Source: Micromonospora echinospora (GTDB lineage: Bacteria > Actinomycetota > Actinomycetes > Mycobacteriales > Micromonosporaceae). From it: a stretch of 64,000 bases of DNA. The DNA lies in the NCBI RefSeq assembly GCF_014203425.1, contig NZ_JACHJC010000001.1:5048001-5112000 (forward strand), in the 5' to 3' direction. Each line of letters opens with the position of its first letter. The stretch's first letter is position 1. The notes beneath the pieces were generated by a model, which saw only the letters and a program-made list of their open reading frames with translations, searched no databases and was not told the DNA's origin. The position numbers and the translations under genes were made by a program. This document shows, one piece after another, positions 50,410 through 58,085 of this stretch.

Positions 50410-52112
50410 CAGAACAGGAAGTACCGCTGGGCCATCGGCAGGCGTGGCACCGGGTCCGGCTCCACCGCCTGGCCGTCGATCCGCACCGTGAAGGTGTCCG
50501 GGTCCACCTCGATCCGGGGCATCGCGTCGTTCTCCGGCAGGTCGGCCTTGCCCCGCGAGCGCACGTCCGCGACGGGCACCACCCGTCGCCGCACGTCGAG
50601 GCGCAGCCCCGCGTCGAGGGCGGCCGGCGCGACGAACGCCAGGCTGGTGGCCGACGCCGCGGCACCGTACGCCCCGAACATCGGGCGCGGCAGCACCGGC
50701 TGCGGCGTCGGGATGGACGCGTTGGCGTCACCCATCTGGGCGTACGCGATCATGCCGCCCTTGAGCACCAGGTGCGGTCGTACGCCGAAGAACGCCGGAT
50801 CCCACAGCACCAGGTCGGCCAGCTTGCCCGGCTCGACCGAGCCGATCTCCCGGTCCAGCCCGTTCGCCATCGCCGCGCAGATGGTGTACTTCGCCACGTA
50901 CCGGCGGGCCCGGTGGTTGTCGGCCGCGCCGTCGCCCGGCAGCGCGCCGACCCGCTCCTTCATGACGTGCGCGCTCTGCCAGGTTCGCAGGATCACCTCG
51001 CCCACCCGGCCCATCGCCTGGGCGTCGGAGCCGATGATGGAGATCGCGCCGAGGTCGTGCAGCAGGTCCTCGGCGGCCATCGTGGACGGTCGGATGCGGC
51101 TCTCGGCGAAGGCCAGGTCCTCCGGCACGGACGGGTTGAGATGGTGGCAGACCATCAGCATGTCCAGGTGCTCGGCGAGCGTGTTGGCGGTGTACGGCCG
51201 GGTCGGGTTGGTCGACGACGGCAGAACGTTGGGCTCGCCGGCCACCGTGATGATGTCCGGCGCGTGCCCGCCTCCCGCGCCCTCGGTGTGGTACGAGTGG
51301 ATGGCCCGGCCGGCGATCGCCCGCAGCGTGTCGGCCACGAATCCGGCCTCGTTGAGGGTGTCGGTGTGAATGGACACCTGCACCCCGGAGGCGTCCGCCA
51401 CCCGCAGGCAGGCGTCGATCGCCGCCGGTGTGGTGCCCCAGTCCTCGTGCAGCTTGAAACCGCCCGCGCCGGCGCGCAACTGCTCCCACAGCGCCTCCTG
51501 CGAGACGGTGTTGCCCTTGCCGAGCAGCAGCACGTTGACCGGCAGCGTGTCCAGCGCCTCGTGCATGCGGGCCAGGTGCCAGGCGTTCGGGGTGACAGTC
51601 GTGGCCCGGGTGCCCTCGGCGGGGCCGGTGCCGCCGCCGACGAGTGTGGTGATGCCGCTGGCCAGCGCCTCGGTGACGATCTCCGGGCAGATGAAGTGCA
51701 CGTGCGTGTCGACGGCGCCGGCCGTGAGGATCCGGCCGTTGCCGGCGATGACCTCGGTGGCCGGGCCGATGACCAGTTCGGGATGGACGCCGGGCATGGT
51801 GTCCGGGTTGCCGGCCCGGCCCAGCGCCACGATCCGCCCGTCGCGCAGGCCCACGTCGGCCTTGACCACGCCCCAGTGGTCGAGCACCACCGCACCGGTG
51901 ATGACGGTGTCGAGGGCGCCCTCGGCGCGGGTCGCCCGCGACTGGCCCATCGACTCGCGGATCACCTTCCCGCCGCCGAAGACCGCCTCGTCGCCGCCCA
52001 CGCAGTGGTCGGTCTCCACCTCGATCAGCAGGCTCGTGTCGGCCAGCCGGATGCGGTCGCCGGTGGTCGGTCCGTACAGGTCGATGTAGCGGTCCCGCCG
52101 CACGGCGCTCAC
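50409..52112 (-). CDS. ureC: Urease subunit alpha (catalytic)
   Basis: 567-residue nickel hydrolase converting urea to ammonia and carbamate. All nickel-site residues are present: His137 and His139 ([10 protein letters not shown]), carbamylated Lys220 ([10 protein letters not shown]), His222, His249 (VSIHTDT) and His275 ([11 protein letters not shown]), with the flap histidine in MVCHHLNPS. The GTG at 52112 overlaps the ureB stop (GTGA); a longer frame to 52217 is not needed. Confidence 0.98.
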   Translation of the reverse strand: MSAVRRDRYIDLYGPTTGDRIRLADTSLLIEVETDHCVGGDEAVFGGGKVIRESMGQSRATRAEGALDTVITGAVVLDHWGVVKADVGLRDGRIVALGRAGNPDTMPGVHPELVIGPATEVIAGNGRILTAGAVDTHVHFICPEIVTEALASGITTLVGGGTGPAEGTRATTVTPNAWHLARMHEALDTLPVNVLLLGKGNTVSQEALWEQLRAGAGGFKLHEDWGTTPAAIDACLRVADASGVQVSIHTDTLNEAGFVADTLRAIAGRAIHSYHTEGAGGGHAPDIITVAGEPNVLPSSTNPTRPYTANTLAEHLDMLMVCHHLNPSVPEDLAFAESRIRPSTMAAEDLLHDLGAISIIGSDAQAMGRVGEVILRTWQSAHVMKERVGALPGDGAADNHRARRYVAKYTICAAMANGLDREIGSVEPGKLADLVLWDPAFFGVRPHLVLKGGMIAYAQMGDANASIPTPQPVLPRPMFGAYGAAASATSLAFVAPAALDAGLRLDVRRRVVPVADVRSRGKADLPENDAMPRIEVDPDTFTVRIDGQAVEPDPVPRLPMAQRYFLF

Positions 52113-52504
52113 CGCGCCGGCCCGTCGGTCGTCGGCGCCCCGCTCGCCGGCGCGTCTGTTTCCGGCGCGTCTGTTTCCGGCGCGGTCGGTGGCGCTTCGT
52201 CCAGCGGGCCGGCGCACTCGCCGCGCAGACCGGGCACGACGCGTGCGCCGCCGAGCGGGACCAGCTCGACGTTGCGGCTCACGCCCGGCTCGAACCGGAC
52301 CGAGGTGCCCGCCGGAACGGCGAGACGCTGACCCCAGGCGACGGCCCGGTCGAACATCAGGGCCGGGTTGGCCTCGGCGAAGTGGTAGTGCGAGCCGACC
52401 TGCACCGGACGGTCGGCGGTGTTGACCACGACCACTGTGGTCACCGGCCGACCCACGTTGATCTCGACCGGGCCGGCCGCCGGCAGGATCTCCCCGGGGA
52501 TCAC
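52109..52504 (-). CDS. ureB: Urease subunit beta
   Basis: 131 residues with [17 protein letters not shown] and [16 protein letters not shown]. The last 25 residues are an Ala/Pro/Thr/Asp-rich repeat ([20 protein letters not shown]) not found in most UreB proteins. The GTG at 52504 overlaps the ureA stop. Confidence 0.96.
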   Translation of the reverse strand: MIPGEILPAAGPVEINVGRPVTTVVVVNTADRPVQVGSHYHFAEANPALMFDRAVAWGQRLAVPAGTSVRFEPGVSRNVELVPLGGARVVPGLRGECAGPLDEAPPTAPETDAPETDAPASGAPTTDGPAR

Positions 52505-52803
52505 GGGATCGGGTGGTGCACCGTCACGAGCTTGGTACCGTCCGGGAACGTCGCCTCCACCTGCACCTCCCTCAGCATTTCGGGGATGCCGTCCTGGACG
52601 TCCTCGCGGCCGAGCACAGTCCGGCCGGCGGACATGAGGTCGACCACCGACCGCCCGTCGCGGGCCCCTTCGAGCAGGAAGGCGACGATGATCGCGACGG
52701 CTTCGGGATAGTTGAGTCGCAGGCCGCGCTCGCGGCGGCGGCGAGCGACGTCGGCCGCGACGTGGACGAGCAGGCGGTCCTGCTCGTGCGGGCTGAGGAA
52801 CAC
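52501..52803 (-). CDS. ureA: Urease subunit gamma
   Basis: 100 residues, standard length: [48 protein letters not shown] and [12 protein letters not shown] recognised. The GTG at 52803 has CGGAGA upstream. First gene of the urease operon. Confidence 0.96.
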   Translation of the reverse strand: MFLSPHEQDRLLVHVAADVARRRRERGLRLNYPEAVAIIVAFLLEGARDGRSVVDLMSAGRTVLGREDVQDGIPEMLREVQVEATFPDGTKLVTVHHPIP

Positions 52804-53150
52804 GGGATTCTCCGGTGGGGATCGGCGTGGCCCGCTCGCCGTCGGCTCCGCGCGGAGCCACGCCGGGCAGCACCACCCGGAGTACGAGCTGGAGTCACAC
52901 GACCGCCGCGACACCGTCCACGGGGTGGCCCGGGACTCCACCATCCCGGCCCGCGCGACGGGCACCGGCGGTGTCGGTCGGATGCGGACCGCACCGCCCA
53001 CCGCTTCAGCAGACCGTAGAGGATCGCCACCGGCGGGGGCAACAGGGTGCTCGGGATGAGGAGGCGAGCCGAGCCGGCGTTTCGGGTCGAGTCAGAACCT
53101 TCGCGAGCGACAGGTCGCTCTGGATCGCCTGCACCCGAAACAGATGTGCA
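52804..53150. other. Urease upstream region, no supported gene
   Basis: This 350-base gap holds the urease promoter and the beginning of the scarred region. Frames here are GC-rich shadows. I could not find a clear GlnR or urea-responsive operator. Confidence 0.5.
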
Positions 53151-53157
53151 CATGCAG

Positions 53158-53370
53158 GACTCCGCCGCACCACACCGACCCAGGCAGAGATCACCACGCT
53201 GGTCCGGGCCTCGGGGACATCGCCACAGTGCTCCGCGATGCGGACCTGCCGACAAGGCTCAGGTATATGGCCGACTCGGCCTGCGGTTGACGTACCACCC
53301 ACAAACGCAAACGGTGCGCGCTGAAGTCGATCTCAGCGCACACCGCAGGGTTATCGTTTGTGTCCGATGA
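53158..53370 (+). pseudogene. 3' remnant of a serine-recombinase-like gene, frameshifted
   Basis: Read with two frame changes the strand gives QAEITTLVRASG, then DIATVLRDAD, then PADKAQVYGRLGLRLTYHP and TVRAEVDLS before a stop near 53370. This is the typical C-terminal region of large serine recombinases/integrases in actinomycetes (from memory). The catalytic N-terminus and zinc domain are absent. A terminator-like hairpin follows at 53444-53480. It is a decayed remnant of an integrative element. Confidence 0.7.
53300..53362. repeat. Nested inverted repeats in the recombinase remnant
   Basis: CACAAACG (53300-53307) pairs with CGTTTGTG (53355-53362), enclosing a 13-bp stem with one mismatch (53312-53324 with 53333-53345). 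CTGCGGT (53281-53287) also complements ACCGCAG (53342-53348), an alternative pairing. It could be a structured 3' end or attachment-site relic. Confidence 0.6.
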
Positions 53371-53392
53371 TCGACACGAATCGATGCCCACC
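53370..53392 (+). repeat. Imperfect direct repeat, copy 1
   Basis: 23 bases identical at 21 positions to 54332-54354 (GACACGAA-Y-CGATGC core). Each copy lies at a recombinase 3' end, and each is followed within 60 bases by a strong hairpin. Confidence 0.75.
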
Positions 53393-53443
53393 CTGGCTTG
53401 TGTCGTCGACACTGTCCCTGTCAGCTGATCATCGGCCTTCTGG

Positions 53444-53480
53444 ACTGGTAGGACCCAGGCTGTCACCGGGCCCTACCAGT
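53444..53480 (+). terminator. Hairpin after the first recombinase remnant
   Basis: 13-base arms (53444-53456 and 53468-53480) with one mismatch and an 11-base loop. It could also serve the minus-strand PycTM fragment that ends at 53574. Confidence 0.65.
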
Positions 53481-53573
53481 TCCAGGAACTCCATCGCGAG
53501 CATCCTCGTAGACGGCTACATCGTAAGGTGCCCGGCGGCCTCCGGACGCTGCCGCACGCATCGTCTCCGTGCA

Positions 53574-53759
53574 TCACAAGATGACAGCCACAAAGGCCAC
53601 GACGCCGACCACTAGGACGCCTTTGGCCCAGGTGCGGTCCTCTGACGGCAACTGCCCCGCCAGCACCCCGGCGGCCGCCAGGACGGCAGCGGCCTTCACA
53701 TCAGCGAAGCGAATCATCTCGTTGGCCTGCTGCAGGACAGCTCGTTCCGCTTCCCTCAC
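53574..53759 (-). pseudogene. PycTM-like (Pycsar effector, DUF5706) membrane protein, probably truncated
   Basis: 61 residues from the GTG at 53759. It contains the diagnostic stretch ANEMIRFADVKAAAVLAAAG followed by a second hydrophobic segment (KGVLVVGVVAFVAVIL), matching the N-terminal region of PycTM effectors, in which a soluble coupling segment leads into transmembrane helices that disrupt the membrane when a cyclic pyrimidine nucleotide is made. Full-length proteins are usually about 150-180 residues, so the stop inside or right after the second helix suggests truncation. The start overlaps the stop of the preceding ORF (GTGA), showing it was part of an operon. Confidence 0.6.
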
Positions 53760-54016
53760 GGAGCATCAAGCCGTTCCGCTAGGTCAGGACAGTTATAGGA
53801 GGAGAAGACTTGCCCCAGCTGCGTAAGCAGATAGCGGCGTTCGACGTCGCCAATCTGCCCAAGAATATCGTCGATCAGCTTGGCTATCACCAGGGACCGG
53901 GAATCGCCAACGCCCCCAAACTTTTCGGCGATTCCCTCGAAGTTGATAGTGAGTAGCTCGTCCGGACGGTCGGGATGATGGTAGAGCCAGCGGACCGCAG
54001 CGTGAGCATTGCGCGG
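53756..54016 (-). CDS. Unrecognised short ORF coupled to the PycTM-like gene (5' end lost)
   Basis: Open for 86 codons with no ATG; the readable part is RNAHAAVRWLYHHPDRPDE, then LLTINFEGIAEKFGG, LVIAKLIDDILGQIGDVERR and a TGA overlapping the PycTM start. Third-position GC is about 62 %, lower than neighbouring genes. It overlaps the end of the truncated cyclic-nucleotide-binding frame, so I infer a deletion fused the two and removed its true start. Function unknown. A plus-strand frame of 48 codons beginning at TTG 53810, with AGGAGGAG upstream, runs antiparallel and cannot be excluded. Confidence 0.45.
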   Translation of the reverse strand, partial: PRNAHAAVRWLYHHPDRPDELLTINFEGIAEKFGGVGDSRSLVIAKLIDDILGQIGDVERRYLLTQLGQVFSSYNCPDLAERLDAP

Positions 54017-54207
54017 CTACCGTCACGCTCCGATCGCACGATCTTTACGCAGCCAGCCAGGACCACGTGCACGTGCTGGGTGGTGTCGCCTTGGCGCAGC
54101 AGTACGGCGCGGGGCTCGAAGCGTACGGGGATTCCCGTGTCCTGTACCCGGCACCACTCGTCCTGCGGTAGATGTGCAACGAGTCCAGAGTCACCGTAGT
54201 CATGCAT
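53887..54207 (-). pseudogene. Truncated cyclic-nucleotide-binding (Crp/Fnr-type) protein
   Basis: From the ATG at 54207 the frame reads a cNMP-binding domain start: SGLVAHLPQDEW, IPVRFEPRAVLLRQGDTTQHVHVVLAG in pieces, CVKIVRSERDGSRAMLTLRSAG. It then loses similarity (about 53990) where the phosphate-binding cassette and helix-turn-helix should follow. Full-length regulators are about 220 residues. Such proteins accompany nucleotide cyclases and PycTM-like effectors in actinomycetes. Here it is broken. Confidence 0.65.
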
Positions 54208-54249
54208 GCACAGAATGTAGTGTCGAAGGCTCAACGGGGACAGGCAGCG

Positions 54250-54384
54250 CGCGTTGGGGTTCGAATTACCTCGGAGGCTAGAGCCTCGAAACCGAGGCTG
54301 ACCTGCGTGTTGGGCTTAGGCTTATGTCGGGATCGACACGAACCGATGCTCACCTCGGGTTGCACGTTATTGGTGCCATCCTGA
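54250..54384 (+). pseudogene. Second 3' remnant of a recombinase-like gene
   Basis: The frame ending at 54384 gives ARVGVRITSEARASKPRLTCV and CRDRHEPMLTSGC, aligning with GRLGLRLTYHP and the tail DRHESMPTLAC of the first remnant read in the corresponding frame. The shared nucleotides include the 54332-54354 direct repeat. A hairpin follows at 54412-54446, as after the first copy. Less conserved than copy 1. Confidence 0.45.
54332..54354 (+). repeat. Imperfect direct repeat, copy 2
   Basis: 21 of 23 bases match 53370-53392, 962 bases away in direct orientation, bracketing the cNMP-binding/PycTM fragments. Confidence 0.75.
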
Positions 54385-54411
54385 TCGGTTGACGGTCAAC
54401 CTCCACGGACT

Positions 54412-54446
54412 GTACGGGTCCCCGGACCGCCAACGGGGACCCGTAC
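54412..54446. terminator. Strong hairpin downstream of the PARG-type gene and second remnant
   Basis: Perfect 12-bp stem (54412-54423 with 54435-54446), 11-base loop. It can terminate the plus-strand remnant or the minus-strand PARG-type gene ending at 54553. Confidence 0.7.
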
Positions 54447-54552
54447 GGCACCACGTCGAGGGCTGACCTGAGGTTTGGGCCAGTTGTTCCGCCGGTCGTG
54501 CTCGTAGCTGAGCTGCTTCTTCTCCTGCGGGGTCCGATGTACTCTGCGACGC

Positions 54553-55389
54553 TCACCGTCGATCGTTACCACCCGCCGAGTCCACGGCACTTCCTGGAAG
54601 GCGTTCCACGAACGTGCGATACACGGGTGTGCCCGGCAAGCCGTCGCGGATAGCGAACACCACGTGGTCGAACTGGTCGACCACCCGCAGCGCGTCGGCG
54701 AACGTGCCGGCCACCGTAGCGGGATCGTTGCGGAACACCCCGCACCCCCACGCGCCCAACACGATCGTTCGACGCCCGTGCGCAGCAGCGACCTCCAGCA
54801 CCCGCCGGGCACGCCGGGCCAGCACCACCGGCACATCCGCAGCATGCTCGGGCTGGTTACGCACGATCGCACCGAGGTTCGGCGCCGCAGCCGTCAGAAA
54901 CGACGTCGTGTATGGCTGGTCGAGCAGGTTGCCCTTGTCGTCCCGGAACACCGGCACGGCCGGGGAGTAGATCACCCTGTCGCTGTAACGCAGATCCCGC
55001 TGCCCGCGATGGAATGCATAAAAATCCGGTGCGGCAAGTAGACACGGGTACAGCGCCGACGAGCGAGCGATACTCTCCTCCTGCGCCTTCGCCCCGCCCA
55101 GGAACCCGCCACCCGGGTTTTTCGCCGACGCGAACACCAGACACGCCGCACCAGGCCCAAGCCGGTACGCCGCCTGCAACGTCGACTCGTACGTCACCTC
55201 CACCTTGCCGGCACCGGGCTCCGCGCTTCCCACCGCGAGCACCTCGTCCGGCAGGTAATGACGAGTGCCGGCGACCGCGGTACGTACTGCCCCGCCGATG
55301 ACGACCTCATCACCTGCGCCATTGCGATAGCGCCCCGACTCGGCGATCGCCACCGTCTGCCGAGCAATCTCACGAAGACGGCCACTCAT
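54553..55389 (-). CDS. Microbial PARG-type protein (TIGR02452/DUF2263 family)
   Basis: 278 residues with a macrodomain-like fold. The PARG signature is clear: NPGGGFLGGAKAQEESIARSS (GGG then QEE, about residues 95-115), preceded by an N-terminal helical region with LREIARQTVAIAESGRY and followed by RTIVLGAWGCGVFRNDP. Such enzymes hydrolyse ADP-ribose chains and sometimes sit in stress or phage-defence islands. The ATG at 55389 is preferred over a longer frame. It lies next to the recombinase/Pycsar scar, so it may be part of the same accessory region. Confidence 0.88.
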   Translation of the reverse strand: MSGRLREIARQTVAIAESGRYRNGAGDEVVIGGAVRTAVAGTRHYLPDEVLAVGSAEPGAGKVEVTYESTLQAAYRLGPGAACLVFASAKNPGGGFLGGAKAQEESIARSSALYPCLLAAPDFYAFHRGQRDLRYSDRVIYSPAVPVFRDDKGNLLDQPYTTSFLTAAAPNLGAIVRNQPEHAADVPVVLARRARRVLEVAAAHGRRTIVLGAWGCGVFRNDPATVAGTFADALRVVDQFDHVVFAIRDGLPGTPVYRTFVERLPGSAVDSAGGNDRR

Positions 55390-55905
55390 CCGGGGTACCT
55401 GCATGCACCAGGACCAATGATCTGCACGGTGAGCAAGCTAGGCAGTCCCGCCCCGACCGGCAACCGATTAGTGATCCCCGTTGGCGTCAACGTACCGCCG
55501 GAGACGCGATACCCGTGGCCCTGGTCTGATCTGCGCAAATCTAGCGGCGCCAAGAAGATCCGGTATCCGGCGCCGGCCGTGATCGGCCAGCGCCGACCAG
55601 GGCAGTGCGTCGGGGATCGCCGACGCCGACCACGACCCGGTCCTGGAGGTGGTTGACCAGCAGTCCACCTCGGCCGGTCGAGGCCAGCCCGGAGGCCAGG
55701 ATCTCTCAAACGTCGATGGATCCAGGGCAGCGTTTTCCCCGGACTGAGGTTCGCTGTCGCCACCGCCGTCCCGACGCGGCGTTCGACGCCTCCGCACACT
55801 GCGACGTGACGCAGCCGGAGTTGGTGATGGTCGACCTCATCCGGTCGGATCAGCCGTCAGCGCTGCGCCGTCATGCAAGCGCTGGCGATCGGACAGGGGC
55901 GTCGT
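55390..55905. other. Spacer without supported gene
   Basis: 516 bases with only short, biased frames (a minus-strand one of 137 codons and overlapping ones of about 110-130). None shows a recognisable domain or a good start. Composition is slightly less GC-rich at 55420-55570, which suggests decayed or foreign DNA. Confidence 0.45.
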
Positions 55906-56469
55906 TCACTGCCCGAGAGGGCGGTAGCGGAGGTGTACGACGCCGTTTCGGAATCGGCGCTCATCGAGGAGTTCGAGGTCGACGCGCATGCCGGTCGGCA
56001 GGCTCGGCTTACCTCCGCCGACGACCACGGGCCAGACGAACAGTTGGCACTCGTCGACCAGCCCGGCCTCAAGAGCCTGCGCCGCGAGGTGTGCACCTCC
56101 AACGGTGAGATCGCTGCTGGCCGTGGCCTTCAGTTCGTGTACTTCGGCGGGGTCGAAGCGGCGTTCGAGTCGGGTGTCGGCGGTCGACACGGCGGCGAGG
56201 GTCGTGGAGTACACGACCTTTCTCGCTGCCTGCCAGGCGCTTGCGAAGTCGGACATGAGGTCGGACTGCGCGGCCAGAGCGGCGTCGGTTTCCCAGACGG
56301 CCATCGCCTCGTACAGCCGCCGCCCGTAGAGGAACGTCCCCACGGACCGCAGGAGATCGGTGTAGACAACGAACACCTCGTCGTCCATCGGCAACCAGGC
56401 GAACGCGCCGCGTTCGTCCTCCATGTAGCCGTCAAGCGACACGTTATTCACATAGATCAGCTTCGCCAC
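55906..56469 (-). CDS. Dihydrofolate-reductase-like (RibD C-terminal domain) protein
   Basis: 187 residues of the RibD_C/DHFR fold: KLIYVNNVSLDGYMEDERG at the N-terminus, FLYGRRLYEAMAVWE, KVVYSTTL, DLTVGGAHLAAQALEAGLVDE, VVVGGGKP. Members are NADPH-dependent reductases of unknown substrate. The GTG at 56469 has GAGG upstream. Isolated between two low-information spacers. Confidence 0.9.
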   Translation of the reverse strand: MAKLIYVNNVSLDGYMEDERGAFAWLPMDDEVFVVYTDLLRSVGTFLYGRRLYEAMAVWETDAALAAQSDLMSDFASAWQAARKVVYSTTLAAVSTADTRLERRFDPAEVHELKATASSDLTVGGAHLAAQALEAGLVDECQLFVWPVVVGGGKPSLPTGMRVDLELLDERRFRNGVVHLRYRPLGQ

Positions 56470-57190
56470 GCCCCTACCTCTCGATGATCAACCGCAACAG
56501 CCTGGACACTCATCAGCGTGGTGAACATCTGGAGCCGGCGAACAGAGCCCGGCCCACGAAGGAGCCGTCCTTCACGCAAGGTCGCATCACCCATCACCTC
56601 CTGTGACCGCGACAGCACCCTCGTGGGCTGCCCCGCACACTGACTACGAACACCCCTGCCCGAATCCGACGCCTCCGGCCGACACCGACCCAGACAAGTT
56701 CAGCCGCGCTCTCACGGCCGCGAACCGGGCGCCTGTCCACCTCCATCGATTACTCATCGCGAGTGGCAGACGTGGGTCTTCGGACCGACCGCCATCGCAG
56801 CGCCCAGAACGCTTCACCTCGCCCATCAATCCGTCCTCTCTCAAAGCGAGGTGACGGAGGCCAAGAAGCGAGTGGTGCACGCCCACCGCCGCGTGTGCCG
56901 GCCGGGGCGACCGCCGGGCGGCTGCGTACGCTGGTGGCGGAGGTGCTGAGGGAACGGTCGGCCCCGCAGACGATCAGGTGATCGTCGCCCCCGCCGGCCC
57001 GCGTGCGGCTCAGGACCTGACGGCGGAAGCCGGACTGTCGGCGGGACCGCCGCGCGGCTGACCAGGAGACCGGAGGAGCGCCCAGGCGCCGCGCACCGCG
57101 CGGACTCTGGCGACGTCCCGCCGGACGGGCGGGAACCCGCGCCGTACGCACGGGTTCCCGCGGCCTGTCCCGGGTCCGCCGGGACTTGCC
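56470..57190. other. Spacer with possible mobile-element debris
   Basis: 720 bases without a gene I can support. Around 56650-56720 the plus strand reads ADTDPDKFSRALTAANRA, faintly like the end of an IS4-type transposase, and a perfect 9-bp inverted repeat occurs at 56814-56822/56846-56854. The remainder is GC-rich and featureless up to the terminator at 57129. Confidence 0.4.
57129..57161 (-). terminator. Terminator of the VOC/DUF5988 operon
   Basis: Perfect 11-bp stem (57129-57139 with 57151-57161), 11-base loop, 30 bases past the stop of the VOC gene. Confidence 0.7.
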
Positions 57191-57571
57191 CTACCCCGTC
57201 CGCTGCGGGCCGACGACGGTCCAGCAGAGGCCGGCAGGGTCGCGCAACGTGACCTGGTGCGACGGGGCAGCCGGCGGCTCGACATGGGCGCCCGCGGCCA
57301 CCGCCCGCCGCAGCACCGACTCGGGGTCCGTCCGCTCGATGGTCAACACCTCGTCACGGTTCGCGGCCACCGACGGGTCGCCCGCCTCCCACCACTCGCT
57401 CACGATCAGGCGATGACCGCCGACGGCCAGTTCCGCGTGCACGACATGCCCGTCGAGCAGGCACTCCCGTTGGATGGCCACGGCGTCGAAGACGTCCGTG
57501 TAGAAGGCGATCGCCTCGCTCGTGTCGCTGACCGTCAGGTGCGGTCCCGTCCGCTGGTCCTGTGCCCGCAT
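57191..57571 (-). CDS. VOC-family protein (glyoxalase/PhnB-like)
   Basis: 126 residues, one vicinal-oxygen-chelate domain: PHLTVSDTSEAIAFYTDVFDA, VVHAELAVGGHRLIVSEWW, VTLRDPAGLCWTVV. PhnB-like members include antibiotic-binding proteins and dioxygenase relatives, and metal ligands are incomplete here. The ATG at 57571 is 21 bases after the stop of the DUF5988 gene, so they form an operon. Confidence 0.88.
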   Translation of the reverse strand: MRAQDQRTGPHLTVSDTSEAIAFYTDVFDAVAIQRECLLDGHVVHAELAVGGHRLIVSEWWEAGDPSVAANRDEVLTIERTDPESVLRRAVAAGAHVEPPAAPSHQVTLRDPAGLCWTVVGPQRTG

Positions 57572-57591
57572 GAGACTGCTGCGTCCCTTCG

Positions 57592-57834
57592 CTACTCGGC
57601 GATCCGGGTCCGGCCGGTCCAGCGGAAGACCACCGGCTCGACCGTCGCGGCGGCGGTGCCCCGCTCGAAGTGCTCGTACCCGCCGTAGTACACGATCTTG
57701 ATCTTCTTCTCGGCCCTGGACACCCGACGGCTGCGCAGATCGGCCGGCAGGCCGGCCGGGCCGCCCTCCAGGACGACATCGATGACGCCGGCGGCGTCCC
57801 GGGCGACCGGATCAGCTTGCGAAACATCCTTCAT
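57592..57834 (-). CDS. DUF5988-family small protein
   Basis: 80 residues with the family text VVLEGGPAGLP and KIKIVYYGGYEHFE. The ATG at 57834 has GGAGGT upstream. DUF5988 proteins are short actinobacterial proteins of unknown function, often near secondary-metabolite or regulatory genes. A longer frame to 57915 is not supported by a start signal. Confidence 0.82.
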   Translation of the reverse strand: MKDVSQADPVARDAAGVIDVVLEGGPAGLPADLRSRRVSRAEKKIKIVYYGGYEHFERGTAAATVEPVVFRWTGRTRIAE

Positions 57835-58085
57835 GGCACGACCTCCGTCGCATTCCGCACACCCCACGAGCCGCCGCAGGGGCGACGCGGTTCGGTCCAC
57901 ACAGTCCAACGACACCCGTTGCCGGGTGAACGGACGCTCCGCGGTCGAACGTCCTTGTCCGGTGAGCGGCCACCCGTTCAGCTCCGAACGTAGTGCAGAT
58001 CACATTTCGTGAGCACCCTTAGCGCACCCCTAGAAACGGCCCTGGGCAGCGACGATGCCCGGACCAGCCCGGTCGGGAGGCGGGC

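Noticed and set aside
53810..53956. 48-codon plus-strand ORF with AGGAGGAG before a TTG start
   Set aside because: Attractive ribosome-binding site, but it is antisense to the ORF coupled to the PycTM-like gene by GTGA overlap. Kept only as an alternative.
54253..54265. GGTTCGAATT sequence resembling a tRNA T-loop
   Set aside because: No acceptor, D or anticodon stems could be built around it, and it lies inside the recombinase remnant frame.
56641..56750. IS4-type transposase remnant
   Set aside because: Only a DTDPDKFS-like stretch is suggestive; no DDE motif, terminal repeats or longer similarity visible.
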